64,000 nt of DNA from Hypericum androsaemum (GCA_963995505.1 OZ023187.1:565501-629500); one strand, 5' to 3'; numbered from the stretch's first letter, positions 1-10,324 are shown. Notes: generated from the letters alone by a model not told the origin. Made by a program: numbers and translations.

Positions 1-490
1 ATCAGGGAAGGATTTTAAAGTATTAATTACTCTGATTAGGGGTCTTACATTAGTTTTTAGTGCAATCTGATCCAAAAAATTTAGAAATTCGACCCGGAAT
101 TCATGCATGCATCTTATGCATCTGCACATTTATTTTACCCATAAAACACAAAAGATAATGGGTCGATGGTAACAAGTACTGTGAGTCAAAAAGACTTATC
201 TGTTCTGGTGCAATAGAGATTATCGACTCAAATAATGTCGGTCCTATTTTGGTTCTCTAAGAACTTATATGTTCTGATGCAATTGTTTATGCGGTAGAAC
301 TTATTTGATTCGTGCATTGTTAACTCTATTCAGTAATGGATCTCTCAATAATATTTTTTTTAGTTTTTGAGACTTAAACCAGTGTGATCGGTAAAGGTTG
401 ATGTTATTTGCACAATAGCACGGTCCAAAACACAGCGGATTATGTCATTAGCTCTCCTCCCCTGCTCACTGAAGATGGACAGTTGAAGAT
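1..490. other. Left-edge spacer, no gene seen
   Basis: AT-rich DNA with no coding stretch I can support. Phrases such as 'gttctggtgcaatag' weakly resemble the flanks downstream of the AHL copies near 3.4, 7.8 and 9.3 kb ('gacgcaatagaa', 'ttctggtccaacag'). It is probably decayed 3' flank of the first AHL relative. Confidence 0.4.
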
Positions 491-730
491 CGAGCTACAA
501 AATATCTTGGAATAACGGATGGGACTAAAAAGGAATATGCCACATTGCATGGAACTATATTGAACATTTTACCGATTACTTAGAATCAAATTCTCCTCTC
601 ATTCTTCTTCTTCTTCTTCGAACTGACTTTCTTCTCTTCTTTCTCGTTCTTAACAAGAACACCTCATGAAACCCTTAGACTAATCGGAACTCTCCGGAGC
701 ATACATGGACGGACTTGTAAAGATTTGTCA

Positions 731-860
731 ATGAAAGAATAGGACTATAAAAGGAATATGCCACATTGTATTGAACTAACTAACTATCTTCAACATGAAA
801 GAATAGGACTATAAAAGGAATATGCCACATTGCATTGAACTAACTAACTATCTTGAGCAT
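731..860. repeat. Tandem repeat, two copies of a 64-bp unit
   Basis: The segment starting 'atgaaagaataggactata' at 731 is repeated at 795 almost unchanged. Each unit includes TATA-like 'actataaaagg' followed by 'aatatgccacattg'. The same phrase occurs once beside the AHL copies at about 3470, 7905 and 9372, so here a cluster-specific flank module has been duplicated. Confidence 0.8.
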
Positions 861-1004
861 TGTATAGAAACTAACTAACTAACTATCTTGAACAATTTCT
901 TGAATATAATTCTTCTTCTCCTACCTTGTAGTGTAGTCTACGGCGTAACTGCCTTGTTTCTCTATTATTGCCAAGAACGCTTAACAAGAACGCTTGATCA
1001 AAGA

Positions 1005-1500
1005 CTCATCAGGGCGGGGGCCTCACCTCACATACTCCGTTGGCCGCCGGCAGCGAGAACATCACAGCGCTGCCATTCTCGGCGTCCCCCCTGGTTATCC
1101 GGGAGGAGGGGGGAGCGTGAAAACGGAGGGGTTCTCGCAGACGGAGAGGAAGATCACGACGGGGTTGTAAGCGATGATGTGCCTGACCAAGCCGCCTTCG
1201 ACAATGCCATTGAGGGAGGAGGTGCTGGCCGAGAAGGACCAGGAGTAGCCGCCTCTGGGAAGGGAGGTAACGTACCCGGAGAAGGAAATGAGTCTGTGGG
1301 GCCCGATCACTGGCGCTAACGGCCCTCCGTCCCTTTGGAAGATGACGTTGTGGACCATCCCGGAGGCGGAGAGTACCGTGACGGACGTGTGGACCCCGTT
1401 TCGGGCGAATTCGATGATGGCGCGGTCGATCTCGGTGCCCCGGGGAGCTTCCAAGTAATAATGTGTCATGGCGGGCGGCGGAGGGTTCTTGGCACGTGGA
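1005..1500 (-). pseudogene. AHL/PPC-domain relative, copy A (decayed)
   Basis: The open stretch 1095-1469 encodes a PPC (DUF296) domain: 'ILSVCENPSV'-like C-terminal strand, 'YSWSFSA' core and 'VTVLSASGMV' near the start. PPC domains let AHL proteins trimerise and bind partners in the nucleus. Compared with the intact copy at 9522-10217, the frame is lost after the 'ENPSV' strand. The nucleotide sequence beyond 1095 still resembles the homologous tail ('gccgccggc', 'aacatcacagcgc') but in a shifted frame. No AT-hook (GRP core) is readable upstream, where there is a GAA/CTT-rich stretch. A TATA box and the cluster-typical upstream motif remain at 1626-1655. Likely a pseudogene. A short PPC-only protein is possible but less likely. 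Confidence 0.75.
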
Positions 1501-1625
1501 CGGTGATGCCTAACTCAGACTCGGAGTCGTCTTCTTCTTCTTCTTCTTCTTCTTGTGTTTTTCTAAGTCGGTGGTGCTTGTTTTAGAAAGAGAGGAATTA
1601 TGAGTTGAAAACTCAACTAGGCTCA

Positions 1626-1655
1626 CTTTTATATTGGGCGGGTCCACCTCACCTC
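1626..1655 (-). promoter_or_regulatory. TATA box and conserved motif upstream of copy A
   Basis: On the minus strand TATAAAAG (1626-1633) sits just inside a GAGGTGAGGTGGACC motif (1641-1655). The same pair occurs upstream of copy B, and the motif alone or slightly altered occurs upstream of copies C, D and E. This marks it as the shared proximal promoter of the AHL tandem array. Confidence 0.65.
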
Positions 1656-2207
1656 ACTGATTCGTGGATTTTCTTTTCAAGTAATTTTTTCGTTTGAGCA
1701 CCCCGCTTGTCGTTTGCTTTTTGTGATTTGTTCCTATTTAGTTCCGTCTTAATAATTTTTTTTTAAATAGATTTGGTCAAACACGAGAAAAAACGGAAAA
1801 TAATTTGTCCATTTTAATATTTGTTGTAGCGGTTACCGATCTGTTTGGTTTCAATACCTGAATAAATGAACTATATGATTTTTTTTGTCAAATCACAAAT
1901 TAAATTAACTAATCTAAATTTAAATTAAATAGTAATAAAAAAAATTCTTCAAGCTTTCAAAGCAATCCTATGTGGTCCTATGTTTTATGAAGTGCTATTA
2001 GGTGATCCTATTGACTTATGGAGATGATGGATCTTAATAGTGGTTAGTCTTATCTAATTCTAAATTTCAATTTGAATTAGTAAGTATAGTATTATCTTGA
2101 TATTAGGTAGTCTGAACAAAAAATTAGGCAAGTTGAGATTAAATAAAATAGGGAAAATTAGTAAGTGTTTATGGTTACATATAATGGAATGTCCCCTTCA
2201 TAGGTTT

Positions 2208-2560
2208 TTAGTTAGTGTTTTGAGAAATTGAAAGGAAGGCCGAGAAGGACGACCGGTAGTTGTCGCCATTGGGGAGTCGGGTAAAGTACCCGGTGAGGGA
2301 CACGAGTGTGTAGGCCCCAGGCATCATCACGCCCGGCGATTGGGCCCCGCAGTTGTAGAAACAGATGTGATCGACCGTCCCAGTGGCGGAGAGCACCGTG
2401 CCGGTCAAGTGGGGTCGGCTTCTGGCGAATGCGATTATGGCCCCGACGACGTCGACGCCCCGCGGGACTTCCAGCACAAAGTGTGGCATGGCGGGTGGCT
2501 GGAGACTTTGGCTGGGAGGGGGACGATTATGCCACGTGGACGGTGATGGCCTAAGTCGGA
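2208..2560 (-). pseudogene. AHL/PPC-domain relative, copy B (truncated)
   Basis: The open stretch 2208-2489 encodes the first two thirds of a PPC domain ('FVLEVPRGVDVV', 'LSATGTV', 'YTLVSLTGYF', 'SSFSAF'). The domain then ends in unrelated residues and a stop, so the last beta-strands, including the 'ENPS' strand present in the other copies, are gone. Upstream a GC-rich leader has no clean AT-hook. It resembles copy D (8.0-8.57 kb) more than C or E in protein and flank, consistent with B+C and D+E being duplicated pairs. Likely a pseudogene. Confidence 0.72.
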
Positions 2561-2658
2561 GGAGAGTCTTTGCTGCTGCTTCTTCTTCCTTTCTGTTTTT
2601 CTTAATACTTGTTTGAGAAAGAGAGGAATTATGTGTTGAGAAAACTCAAGTAGGCTCA

Positions 2659-2689
2659 CTTTTATATTGGGCGGGGTCCACCTCACCTC
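2659..2689 (-). promoter_or_regulatory. TATA box and conserved motif upstream of copy B
   Basis: Minus-strand TATAAAAG (2659-2666) with GAGGTGAGGTGGACC (2675-2689) about 10 bp further upstream, the same arrangement as at copy A. Confidence 0.65.
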
Positions 2690-3530
2690 TGGGCACATTC
2701 TTGGAATTTCCTTGGGAATAATTTCTTCGTTTGAGCACCCCGCTTTTCATTTTCTTTTTTGTAATTTGTTTCTATTTAGCTCCTTTCTTTTTTATTTAGT
2801 TCTATGATCATCTAAAGAGTATACTATTATTTACATTTGGTACTTTCTGAAAATTAGAATATTGTTTATACCCCTCACCAAATTATTTGCTTTCAATACC
2901 TTCATTAAGTGAACCATATGATTTTTTCAGTCGACATTACTTAACATCCAAACATTTGGTGGAGTATGATACATAAATGACCCCCTAAAAGGGATACATA
3001 AAAAGGGCAAAGAGCTTAAGAGGCAAATGAAGTGTTCCTGTGATGTGTCATTAAGCGACCCTGTTGACTTCCGAAGATGATGGGTCTTAATAGTGGCCAC
3101 CTTTCTAATTTAAATTCAAATTATTCAAAATAGTAATATTTTGATATTAGATAATCAAAAATTAATTTTGTAATTGCATCCTTGGAGGGTGTTACATCAA
3201 AGTTAAGGATTAAGTACTACCTTTGGATATTTGGATATTAAAGAGTCTAAATCAAAAGTGAACCCTCCTATTCCTACAAAAAAAAATGCATTCTTAAATG
3301 AAAGTTACCATCTGTGATAAAAATTAAAAAGTTACCAAAACAATATACCAATAAAAAAATGGGTTGCTAGAATTAAGTACTGTGATACGATTGACGCAAT
3401 AGAAATTTCATTTTCTGGTCCAACAGATTTATAGAAAGGTGAAAACGAATCCCTGAATTCTTTGAGGACTATAAAAGGAATATGCCACATTGTATGGGAC
3501 TATCTTGAACATTGTACCAATTACTTCAAC

Positions 3531-4326
3531 CTAATTCTCCTCTATCTTGATATCGACCTCCATCGCCAAGCTAACAACAACGCCTGATGAAACCCTAATA
3601 TCTTCTCCAACTAATTGCCACTGGGTAGGGCGGACGAGAGGGTGGACCCCACCTGCCGCCATTGTCCGGGGGAGGCATGAACTGCTGAAGCCGTTGGCCG
3701 CCGGCGTAGGGAACATCACAGCGCCGGAATTCTGGGCGTCCCTCTGATTGCCGGCGGCGGCGTTGTCCGAGAGGAGGGGGAACCTGATAACCGAGGGGTT
3801 CTCGCAGACGGAGAGGACGACCACGACGAGGCCGGCAGCGACGGTGGACGCGGTGACCACCCCGCCGATGACCTGGTTGCTGGTGTCAGCGAGAGTGGCC
3901 GAGAAGGACCAGGAGTAGCCGCCGGTGGGGAGGCAGATAATGTGGCCAGAGAGGGACATGAGGTTGTGGATCCCGGGAAAGAAGACAGGCGATTGGGCTC
4001 CACCGTTTTGGAGAACGACGTTGGCGATCAACCCAGAGGCGGAGGCCACCGCGAGGGCGGCGAGGGCCCTGCTTCTTGCGAAGGAGACGATGGACTGCTC
4101 GACGTCGTAGCCCCGGGGGATTTCCAAGATAAAATGTCTGTGGGGGCTGCTGGGTCGGCTGGGGTGCGGAGACGGTGTTGGGGGTCCTGGGCTTGTTCTT
4201 GGAGCCCGGAGGACGGCCCGTACGCTTCTTGGTGGTGGGCTGGGAGAGGGACGGTTGGGCGGCCTCCGCGAGGATGGTGACGCCGAAGTCGGAGGAGTAA
4301 GAGTCTTTGCTTCCTCCGGCTTCCAT
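3531..4326 (-). pseudogene. AHL AT-hook/PPC gene, copy C (frameshifted)
   Basis: Close paralogue of the intact copy at 9522-10217. The N-terminal part (start codon at 4326) encodes an acidic leader and an AT-hook-like 'TGRPPGSKNKP', which would bind AT-rich minor groove. A complete PPC domain follows but in another frame. Near 4130-4142 about two bases are missing relative to copy E, between the proline/glutamine-rich linker and 'HFILE'. A read-through frame extends upstream as far as 4445 but its N-terminus is non-homologous. At the 3' end this copy has CAA where copy E has a TAA stop, so its frame runs 23 codons further, to a stop at 3531. Best read as a recent pseudogene unless sequence error or splicing restores the frame. 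Confidence 0.8.
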
Positions 4327-4433
4327 GGTTTCTTCTTCTCTTTTTCTGCTTGCTTTTTCAAAAAAGAAACAGACGAATTATGAGAGGCGTATTTAATTAA
4401 AAAATAAAAATCACGTAGGGTCCACCTATATTG

Positions 4434-4448
4434 GGTCCACCTCACCTC
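4434..4448 (-). promoter_or_regulatory. Conserved motif upstream of copy C
   Basis: GAGGTGAGGTGGACC on the minus strand, with 'tatattggg' next to it. This matches the shared upstream element of the array. The TATAAAAG seen at A and B is weakened here ('acctatatt'). Confidence 0.5.
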
Positions 4449-4459
4449 TCACCCCCGCG

Positions 4460-5440
4460 ATTCTTCGAATTTCTTGGAGAACAATTTCTTCGTTTGAGCA
4501 GGTATTTGTGTTCCGTACTACTTAGGAAATCAGGATATCTTGTTTGACACGAACTTTTTGTCAAATTAAAAGTAGGATCCAACAATTCTTGTTAGGAAAG
4601 TGTTATTATCTTCATCGATGACCTCTCCCATCTCATAAGAAGAATTATATTGATGAAGATGGTGAGAGTTTTAGTCTATTAGTACTACATTTATATTAGT
4701 TTCTTTGGTAAATTCGATTCCCGTAAAAGGTAAACGCGTTATAGTTCAATTACCCTTACATATATAGAATTTTACTTTCTATATACCGGATGGTTACCCT
4801 ATCGGAGAGTCATGCCACGGCTTCATAATACTAGTATGGGCGAGCAATCGATTCAAATTGGACCAAACCGGGACGAGCCACACAAAAAAAGAACCGAAAA
4901 GGAAGATTGAGAGGGACCGGATTTCAAAACAACCTTGGTATTGGACCGAAATTCGATAAGAAAATTCAGTTCGATTCTAGTCTAGAATGAGGGACCCCAA
5001 GAATGGCGATAGGAGGCACAGGGGTGGTAGTTCTTGTTTATGTTACTGACAATGACCTCTGGGGTGAAATGAGAACTAGGAGAGGAACGACAGTGGTGGC
5101 CCTGATGTGATAGTAGACTAGCGGGTGGATGGTGGACTACGAGAGAGCAGCAAGAGTCGTGGCAGAGAATAAGATGGAGGAGCGAAAGGCGACAGACTAC
5201 GAAGGAAAAGTTTGAGGTCGGAGAAGCGATATTAAGATTGAGAGAAACTGGAATTCAATTTGGGGAAAAACGGGAGGGAATGAAAAGGCGTGGATTGGCT
5301 TCCACGGCCTAATGAAAAATTATGATTTAGTTCGGATCAGATTTTTTTAGTTCTTTGAGGAGGACCAAACCAAAACCAAGAACCATTTTTCCTTAGACTA
5401 CCCAGGTTGCCTTAACCTCCTCGCAAAAAAGGAGCACAGA
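4460..5440. other. Spacer upstream of copy C
   Basis: Up to about 5235 this is duplicated spacer shared with 10330-11032. After that is unique sequence, and 'ccaagaaccatttttcc' (about 5380) matches 12357-12375. No gene is seen. The match past 12.3 kb shows that the duplicated block originally extended further right and was later split by transposons at 11.03-12.3 kb. Confidence 0.6.
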
Positions 5441-5458
5441 GTCTCATCAACTCCGAAA

Positions 5459-7134
5459 TTGGCCAAAAAGGTTGAAGAACACACTACCAGGTATTCTCTT
5501 CAGAATGTCTTAGATAGAATACAATCTGAAGCTTCACAAGAACAACCAAGTCTCTCTCAATTAAAAACAGAGATTAATAATCTCAAACAAGAAATAGCTC
5601 AAGTAAAATTTGATCTTCATTTAGTAAAAACTACCATTCATAACTCACATCTTTGGGAACAGAATGATACCTCTAGTGAAGAGGAAGAAGAAGTGTTACA
5701 CACTCTTCCTCCCTCAGATGAGAATATACGAAAAGAAGATATCGCTAGCTTAACATGGTTAAATGCCATTGATAGAATTATTAAACAGAAATGGTACGTT
5801 AAAGTAACCATTGTTATAGACAAGGCTTACACTCTAGAAGTTGCTGCCTTTGTTGACTCAGGAGCAGACTTAAACTGCATCAATGAAGGGTTAGTACTCT
5901 CTTGATATTTTCAAAAAATGGCCCAATCTTTATCATCGGCCAGTTATCAAAATTTAGAAATCAAATACAAATTATCTTCTGCAGAGATATGTAATCAAGG
6001 TATTTGTATCTCTCTTCCTTTCATTATGGTTAAGGACTTATCTGCTGAGGTTATTTTAGGAACTCCGTTACTATACCTCCTCTATCCCTTAAAAATTGAT
6101 GCTAGTGGAATTAAAATAGAATTTAGAGGGTATGATCTACTCTTTCCCTTTTTAGAAATGCCAAAAAATCATTACATTAACTACTTAAAAGAAAAAGAGA
6201 GTCTACTACAATCTCTAAAAGAGAAATATTCAAGCTTAAAGCTTCAAGAAAGACTCCAAGAGCCCAAGATTAAACAAAAAATATCTCTCATAAATGAAGA
6301 GATAAAAAGAACAATTTGTGCAAAAGTACCCACTGCCTTTTGGGATCGAAAACAGCATATGGTGGAATTACCATATGAATCTAACTTTGTCGAAAAATAT
6401 ATACCCACAAAGGCAAGGTCAATTGCGATGGGTCCAAGATATTTGGAACTTTGTGAAAAAAAAATAAAGACCTCCTAGCAAAGGGTCTCATTCGGTCCAG
6501 TCAAAGCCCATGGAGCTGTTCTGTATTTTATGTTGAAAATGCAGTTGAATTAGAAAGAGGAGCTCCGAGATTTGTTATAAACTATAAACCTTTAATCAGG
6601 GTATTAAGATAGATTAGACATCCAATACCTAATAAAAGAGATCTTCTAAATAGGCTTTATCAAGCTCAGATCTTCTCTAAAATTGATATGAAGTTTGGGT
6701 TTTGGCAAATTCAGCTTAAAGAGGAAGATCAGTATAAAATTGTCTTCACAGTTCCATTTGGCCATTATGAATGGAATGTGATGCCATTCTGACTCAAAAC
6801 AACCCCTTCATTATTTCAAAAAATAATGAATAAAATCTACAATCCTTATTCAGGATTTCTCATTGTCTATATAGATGATGTTTTAGTCTATTCCAATAAC
6901 CTCGAACAGCACATCAAACATTTTGGTATATTCATCAAAGTTACTCAGAAGGCAGGCTTGGCAGTATTTGAGAAAAAAGATAAAACCTTCGAAACAAAAG
7001 TCAGGTTCTTAGGATATTATATTGATCAAGGAACTATTGTTCCCATTGAAAGAGCTATTCAATTTGCGGATAAATTTCCAAATGAAATTCGTGATAAAAC
7101 ACAACTACAAAAATTTCTTGGTAGCTTTAAATAA
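5459..7134 (+). pseudogene. Endogenous pararetrovirus (Caulimoviridae) polymerase fragment
   Basis: An integrated, broken piece of a plant pararetrovirus polyprotein. In order: a coiled-coil-like acidic region (5459-5750), an aspartic protease with 'FVDSGADLN' (about 5850), a linker, then reverse transcriptase with 'YIDDVLVYS' (about 6870) and an 'RFLGY' region (about 7005). The petuvirus/florendovirus side of the family looks closest, but that is a judgement by eye. No integrase, LTR, coat or movement part is seen, so this is an internal fragment. Breaks: TGA at 5903-5905 with a frame change, a second frame change at a nine-A run (6456-6464), TAG at 6610-6612, TGA at 6790-6792, and loss of everything past the RT thumb (RNase H absent). 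It is surely non-functional. It sits inside the AHL array, between the two duplicated blocks. Confidence 0.88.
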
Positions 7135-7980
7135 TTTTATCCAATTTAAATCTCGATTAGTTTGGACTGTATTTGTCAAGTCAATTACCTGTTGGACCAC
7201 GTCTTAAAAAATAATGCTATTTAGCTTCTTTCTTTCTATTTAGTTATATAATCATCTAAAGTGAATATTATCATTCACATTTGGTACTTTCTAGAAATTA
7301 CAATATTTTTCTATACCCGTCACCAAATATTTGTTTTCGAGACCCGCATTATTTAACCATTTGATTTTTCCAGTCGACATTACTTAACATCCAATCACAA
7401 ATTAAATTGAATGATCTAAATTCAGATTAAATAATAATGTAAAAATTCTAATAATTTGCAAGTGGTCCTGTGAAGTGTCATTAAGCGATCCTGTTGACTG
7501 ACGGGTCTTAGTAGTGGTCAACTTATAGTTAATTAAATAATTTTATCCAATTTAAATCTTGATTAGTTTGGACAATTATATGAGATTGTTATTGCATTCT
7601 CGTTTTCGTTTCACATCAAAGTTAACAATTAAGGCACTTAAATTAACGTACTTATAAAAAAAGCACTTATATAAACTCTCCTATTCCTACCCCCAAAAAA
7701 ATGCATTCTTAAATGAAAGTTATTGAAAAATATTGAAAAGTCACCAAAAAAAGGAAAATAGGTTTCTAATGCTAGACGATTGACGCAATAGAACTTTTGT
7801 TTTATGGTGCAATAGGTTTATATTATTGGCACGCCACCAACCTCTGGTCTAGTCATCTCGTGTGCTTTGTGGAAAGTGCAAACGAACCCCTAAATTCTTT
7901 GAGGACTATAAAAGGAAAATACCACATTGAATGGGATTATATTGAACATTGTACCGATTACTTCACTCTAATTCTCCTCT
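7131..7980. other. AHL-array spacer at the right junction of the viral insert
   Basis: The sequence 'aattttatccaatttaaatc' at 7135-7154 recurs at about 7540 in the same spacer and is typical host array spacer. The viral insert therefore ends at about 7131. The remainder resembles spacer near 1.8-2.1 kb and 2.8-3.1 kb ('catttggtactttct', 'cagtcgacattacttaac'). No gene is seen. Confidence 0.55.
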
Positions 7981-8572
7981 ATTTTTGATATCCACCTCCA
8001 TCGGCAAGATTAACAAAAACACCTGATGAAACCCTAATATCCTCGGCGTTCTCCTGACTGCTAGAGGCCGCTTTATCCGCCTTGAGGGTGAGCCCTATAA
8101 ACGAGGGGTTTTCGAGGACGGAGAGGACGACCACGACGGGTTCCAAAGCTACGACGATCGACCCCCCGAGCACGCCGCCGAAGATTTGGCCATTTTCGAA
8201 AGAAAAGACGGCCGAGAAGGACGACCAGTAGTATCTGCCACTGGGGGGCGGTTAAAGTACCCGGAGAGGGACACGAGACTGTAGGCCCCAGGAAACGCCA
8301 CGCACGGCGATTGAGCCTCGCTGTTGTAGAAATAGTGGCGATTGACCGTCCCGGTGGCGGAGAGCACCGTGCCGGTCAAGTGGTTTCCGCTTCTGGCGAA
8401 TTCGATGATGGCCCGGACGACGTTGATTCCCCGACGGACTTCCAACATAAAGTGTGGCATGGCGGGCGGCCGGGCTGGGACGGGGTCGGTTGGGCGGCCT
8501 CCACGTGGACGTCGGCATCGGAGTCGGAGTCTTCGCTGCTTCATCTTTCTGTTTTTCCTAATGCTTGTTTGA
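7979..8572 (-). pseudogene. AHL/PPC-domain relative, copy D (frameshifted)
   Basis: Two abutting frames make one PPC protein. 8250-8572 encodes a short basic leader ('RRPRGGRP', a degenerate AT-hook) and the first half of the PPC domain ('LEVRRGINVV', 'YSLVSLSGYF'). 7979-8245 encodes the second half ('SSFSAV', 'VVVVLSVLENPS') and a tail ending 'EDIRVSSG'. A single-base change near 8247 ('ctggggggcggtt') separates them. The 'EDIRVSSG' tail is shared with copy C and, past its stop, with copy E. The long tail is therefore ancestral and copy E gained an early stop. Probable pseudogene, otherwise little damaged. Confidence 0.75.
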
Positions 8573-8628
8573 GAAACAGAGGAATTATGTGATGAAAACT
8601 CAATTAGGCGCACTTTTCTATTGGGTGG

Positions 8629-8643
8629 GGTCCACCTCACCTC
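8629..8643 (-). promoter_or_regulatory. Conserved motif upstream of copy D
   Basis: GAGGTGAGGTGGACC on the minus strand. The neighbouring TATA position reads 'tagaaaagtg', one change from copies A and B, so the promoter may be weakened. Confidence 0.5.
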
Positions 8644-9521
8644 TAGGCACATTCTTGGAATTTCCTAGGGAATAATTTCTTTTCTCTTTTGTAATTTCTT
8701 CCTATTTAGTTCCTTTCTTTTTTATTTAGTTCTATGATCACCTAAAGAGTATATTATTATTCACATTTGGTACTTTCTGAAAATTAGAATATTTTTTATA
8801 CCCGTCACCAAATTATTTGCTTGCAATACCTTCATTAAGTGAACCTTATGATTTTTTCAGTCGACCTTACTTAACATCCAAACACAAATTAATTTGAATA
8901 ATTTGGGGGAGTGTGATACATAGATGTCCCCCTAAAAGGGATACATAAAAAGGGCAAAGAGCTTAAGAGGCAAATGAAGTGGTCCTGTTGACTTTGGGAG
9001 GTGATGGGTCTTAATAGTGACCACCTTATGATTAATTTATCTAATTTAAATTTAAATTAGTCAACATAATAATATTTTAATTTAAATCAAAAATTAATTT
9101 TGTATTTGCATCCTCGGAGGGTGTTACATCAAAGTTAAGAATTAAATACCACCTTTGGATATTAAAGAGTCTAAATGAAAAGTGAACCCTCCTATTCCTA
9201 CAAAAAAAATGCTTAAATGAAAGTTACCATCTGTGATAAAAATTAAAAAGTTACCAATAAAAATATGGGTTGCTAGAATTAAGTACTGTGATACGATTGA
9301 CGCAATAGAAATTTTATTTTCTGGTCCAACAGATTTATAGAAAGGTGAAAACGAATCCCTAAATTCTTTGAGGACTATAAAAGGAATATGCCACATTGTA
9401 TGGGACTATCTTGAACATTGTACCAATTACTTCAACCTAATTCTCCTCTATTCTTGATATTGACCTCCATCGCCAAGCTAACAACACCACCTGATGAAAC
9501 CCTAATATGTTCTCCAACTAA

Positions 9522-10217
9522 TTACCACTGGGTAGGGCGGACGAGAGGGTGGACCCCACCTGCAGCCATTGTCCGGGGGAGGCATGAACTGCTGAAGCCG
9601 TTGGCCGCCGGCGTAGGGAACATCACAGCGCCGGAATTCTGGGCGTCCCTCTGATTGCCGGCGGCGGCGTTGTCCGAGAGGAGGGGGAACCTGATAACCG
9701 AGGGGTTCTCGCAGACGGAGAGGACGACCACGACGAGGCCGGCAGCGACGGTGGACGCGGTGACCACCCCGCCGATGACCTGGTTGCTGGTGTCAGCAAG
9801 GGTGGCCGAGAAGGACCAGGAGTAGCCGCCGTTGGGAAGGGAGATAATGTGGCCAGAGAGGGACATGAGGTTGTGGACCCCGTGCAAGAAGACAGGCGAT
9901 TGGGCCCCACCGTTTTGGAGAACGACGTTGGCGATCACACCGGAGGCGGAGGCCACCGTGAGGGCCCTGTGGGCCCTGCTTCTTGCGAAGGAGACGATGG
10001 ACTGCACGACGTCGTAGCCGCGGGGGACTTCCAAGATAAAGTGTCTCGGGGAGGGCTGCTGGGTCGGCCGGGGTGCGGAGACGGTGTCGGGGGTCCTGGG
10101 CTTGTTCTTGGATCCCGGAGGGCGGCCCACACGCTTCTTGGTGGGCTGTGACGGTTGGGCGGTCTCCGCGAGGACGGTGACGCCAAAGTCGGAGTCTTTG
10201 CTTCCTACGGCTTCCAT
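9522..10217 (-). CDS. AT-hook motif nuclear-localised (AHL) protein, the intact array copy E
   Basis: Single-exon gene of 231 aa. AHL proteins bind AT-rich DNA at matrix-attachment and promoter regions and act in multimers in the nucleus. Seen here: an N-terminal leader, an AT-hook-like 'RVGRPPGSKNKP' (aa 29-40), a Pro/Gln linker, then a PPC/DUF296 domain (aa 59-181, from 'HFILEVPRGYDV' to 'SVIRFPLL') and a short Ser/Pro-rich tail. I chose the ATG at 10217 (MEAVGSKD) because copy C shares it. An in-frame ATG nine codons upstream exists. Odd: the PPC surface loop that is usually GRFEIL reads 'GVHNLMSLSG' (aa 113-122), losing Arg, Phe and Glu. The TAA stop is one base away from the CAA in copy C, where a longer tail follows. 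GC content is far higher than in the flanks, as usual for intronless AHL genes. Confident in family, unsure of function or expression. Confidence 0.85.
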   Translation of the reverse strand: MEAVGSKDSDFGVTVLAETAQPSQPTKKRVGRPPGSKNKPRTPDTVSAPRPTQQPSPRHFILEVPRGYDVVQSIVSFARSRAHRALTVASASGVIANVVLQNGGAQSPVFLHGVHNLMSLSGHIISLPNGGYSWSFSATLADTSNQVIGGVVTASTVAAGLVVVVLSVCENPSVIRFPLLSDNAAAGNQRDAQNSGAVMFPTPAANGFSSSCLPRTMAAGGVHPLVRPTQW

Positions 10218-10310
10218 TGTTTCTTCTTCTGCTTGTTTTTTCAAAAAAGAAACAGACGAATTATGAGAGGCGTATTTAATTAAAAACTCGCGTAGGGTCC
10301 ACTTATTTTG

Positions 10311-10324
10311 GGTCCACTCACCTC
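10311..10324 (-). promoter_or_regulatory. Conserved motif upstream of copy E
   Basis: GAGGTGAGTGGACC on the minus strand, a one-base-shorter form of the array's shared upstream motif. No good TATA box lies next to it ('aaaataagt'). Confidence 0.4.

Larger units (their letters stand above)
2630..5235. repeat. Segmental duplication block 1 (B promoter, copy C and spacer)
   Basis: Nearly collinear with 8580-11032. Shared landmarks in order include 'gggatacataaaaagggcaa', the whole of copy C versus copy E, 'tttgacacgaactttttg', 'catatatagaattttacttt' and 'cagtggtggccctgatgtga'. Similarity stops near 'gagaagcgatatt' in both, where transposon sequence begins in block 2. The divergence is mostly point changes and small indels. 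Confidence 0.85.

Noticed and set aside
3547..4280. Plus-strand open frames across AHL copies C and E
   Set aside because: They are antisense shadows of GC-rich PPC coding sequence, with no domain of their own.
5459..7134. Ty3-type LTR retrotransposon as source of the RT fragment
   Set aside because: No integrase or LTR, and the RT context looks caulimovirid. Not excluded without a phylogeny.
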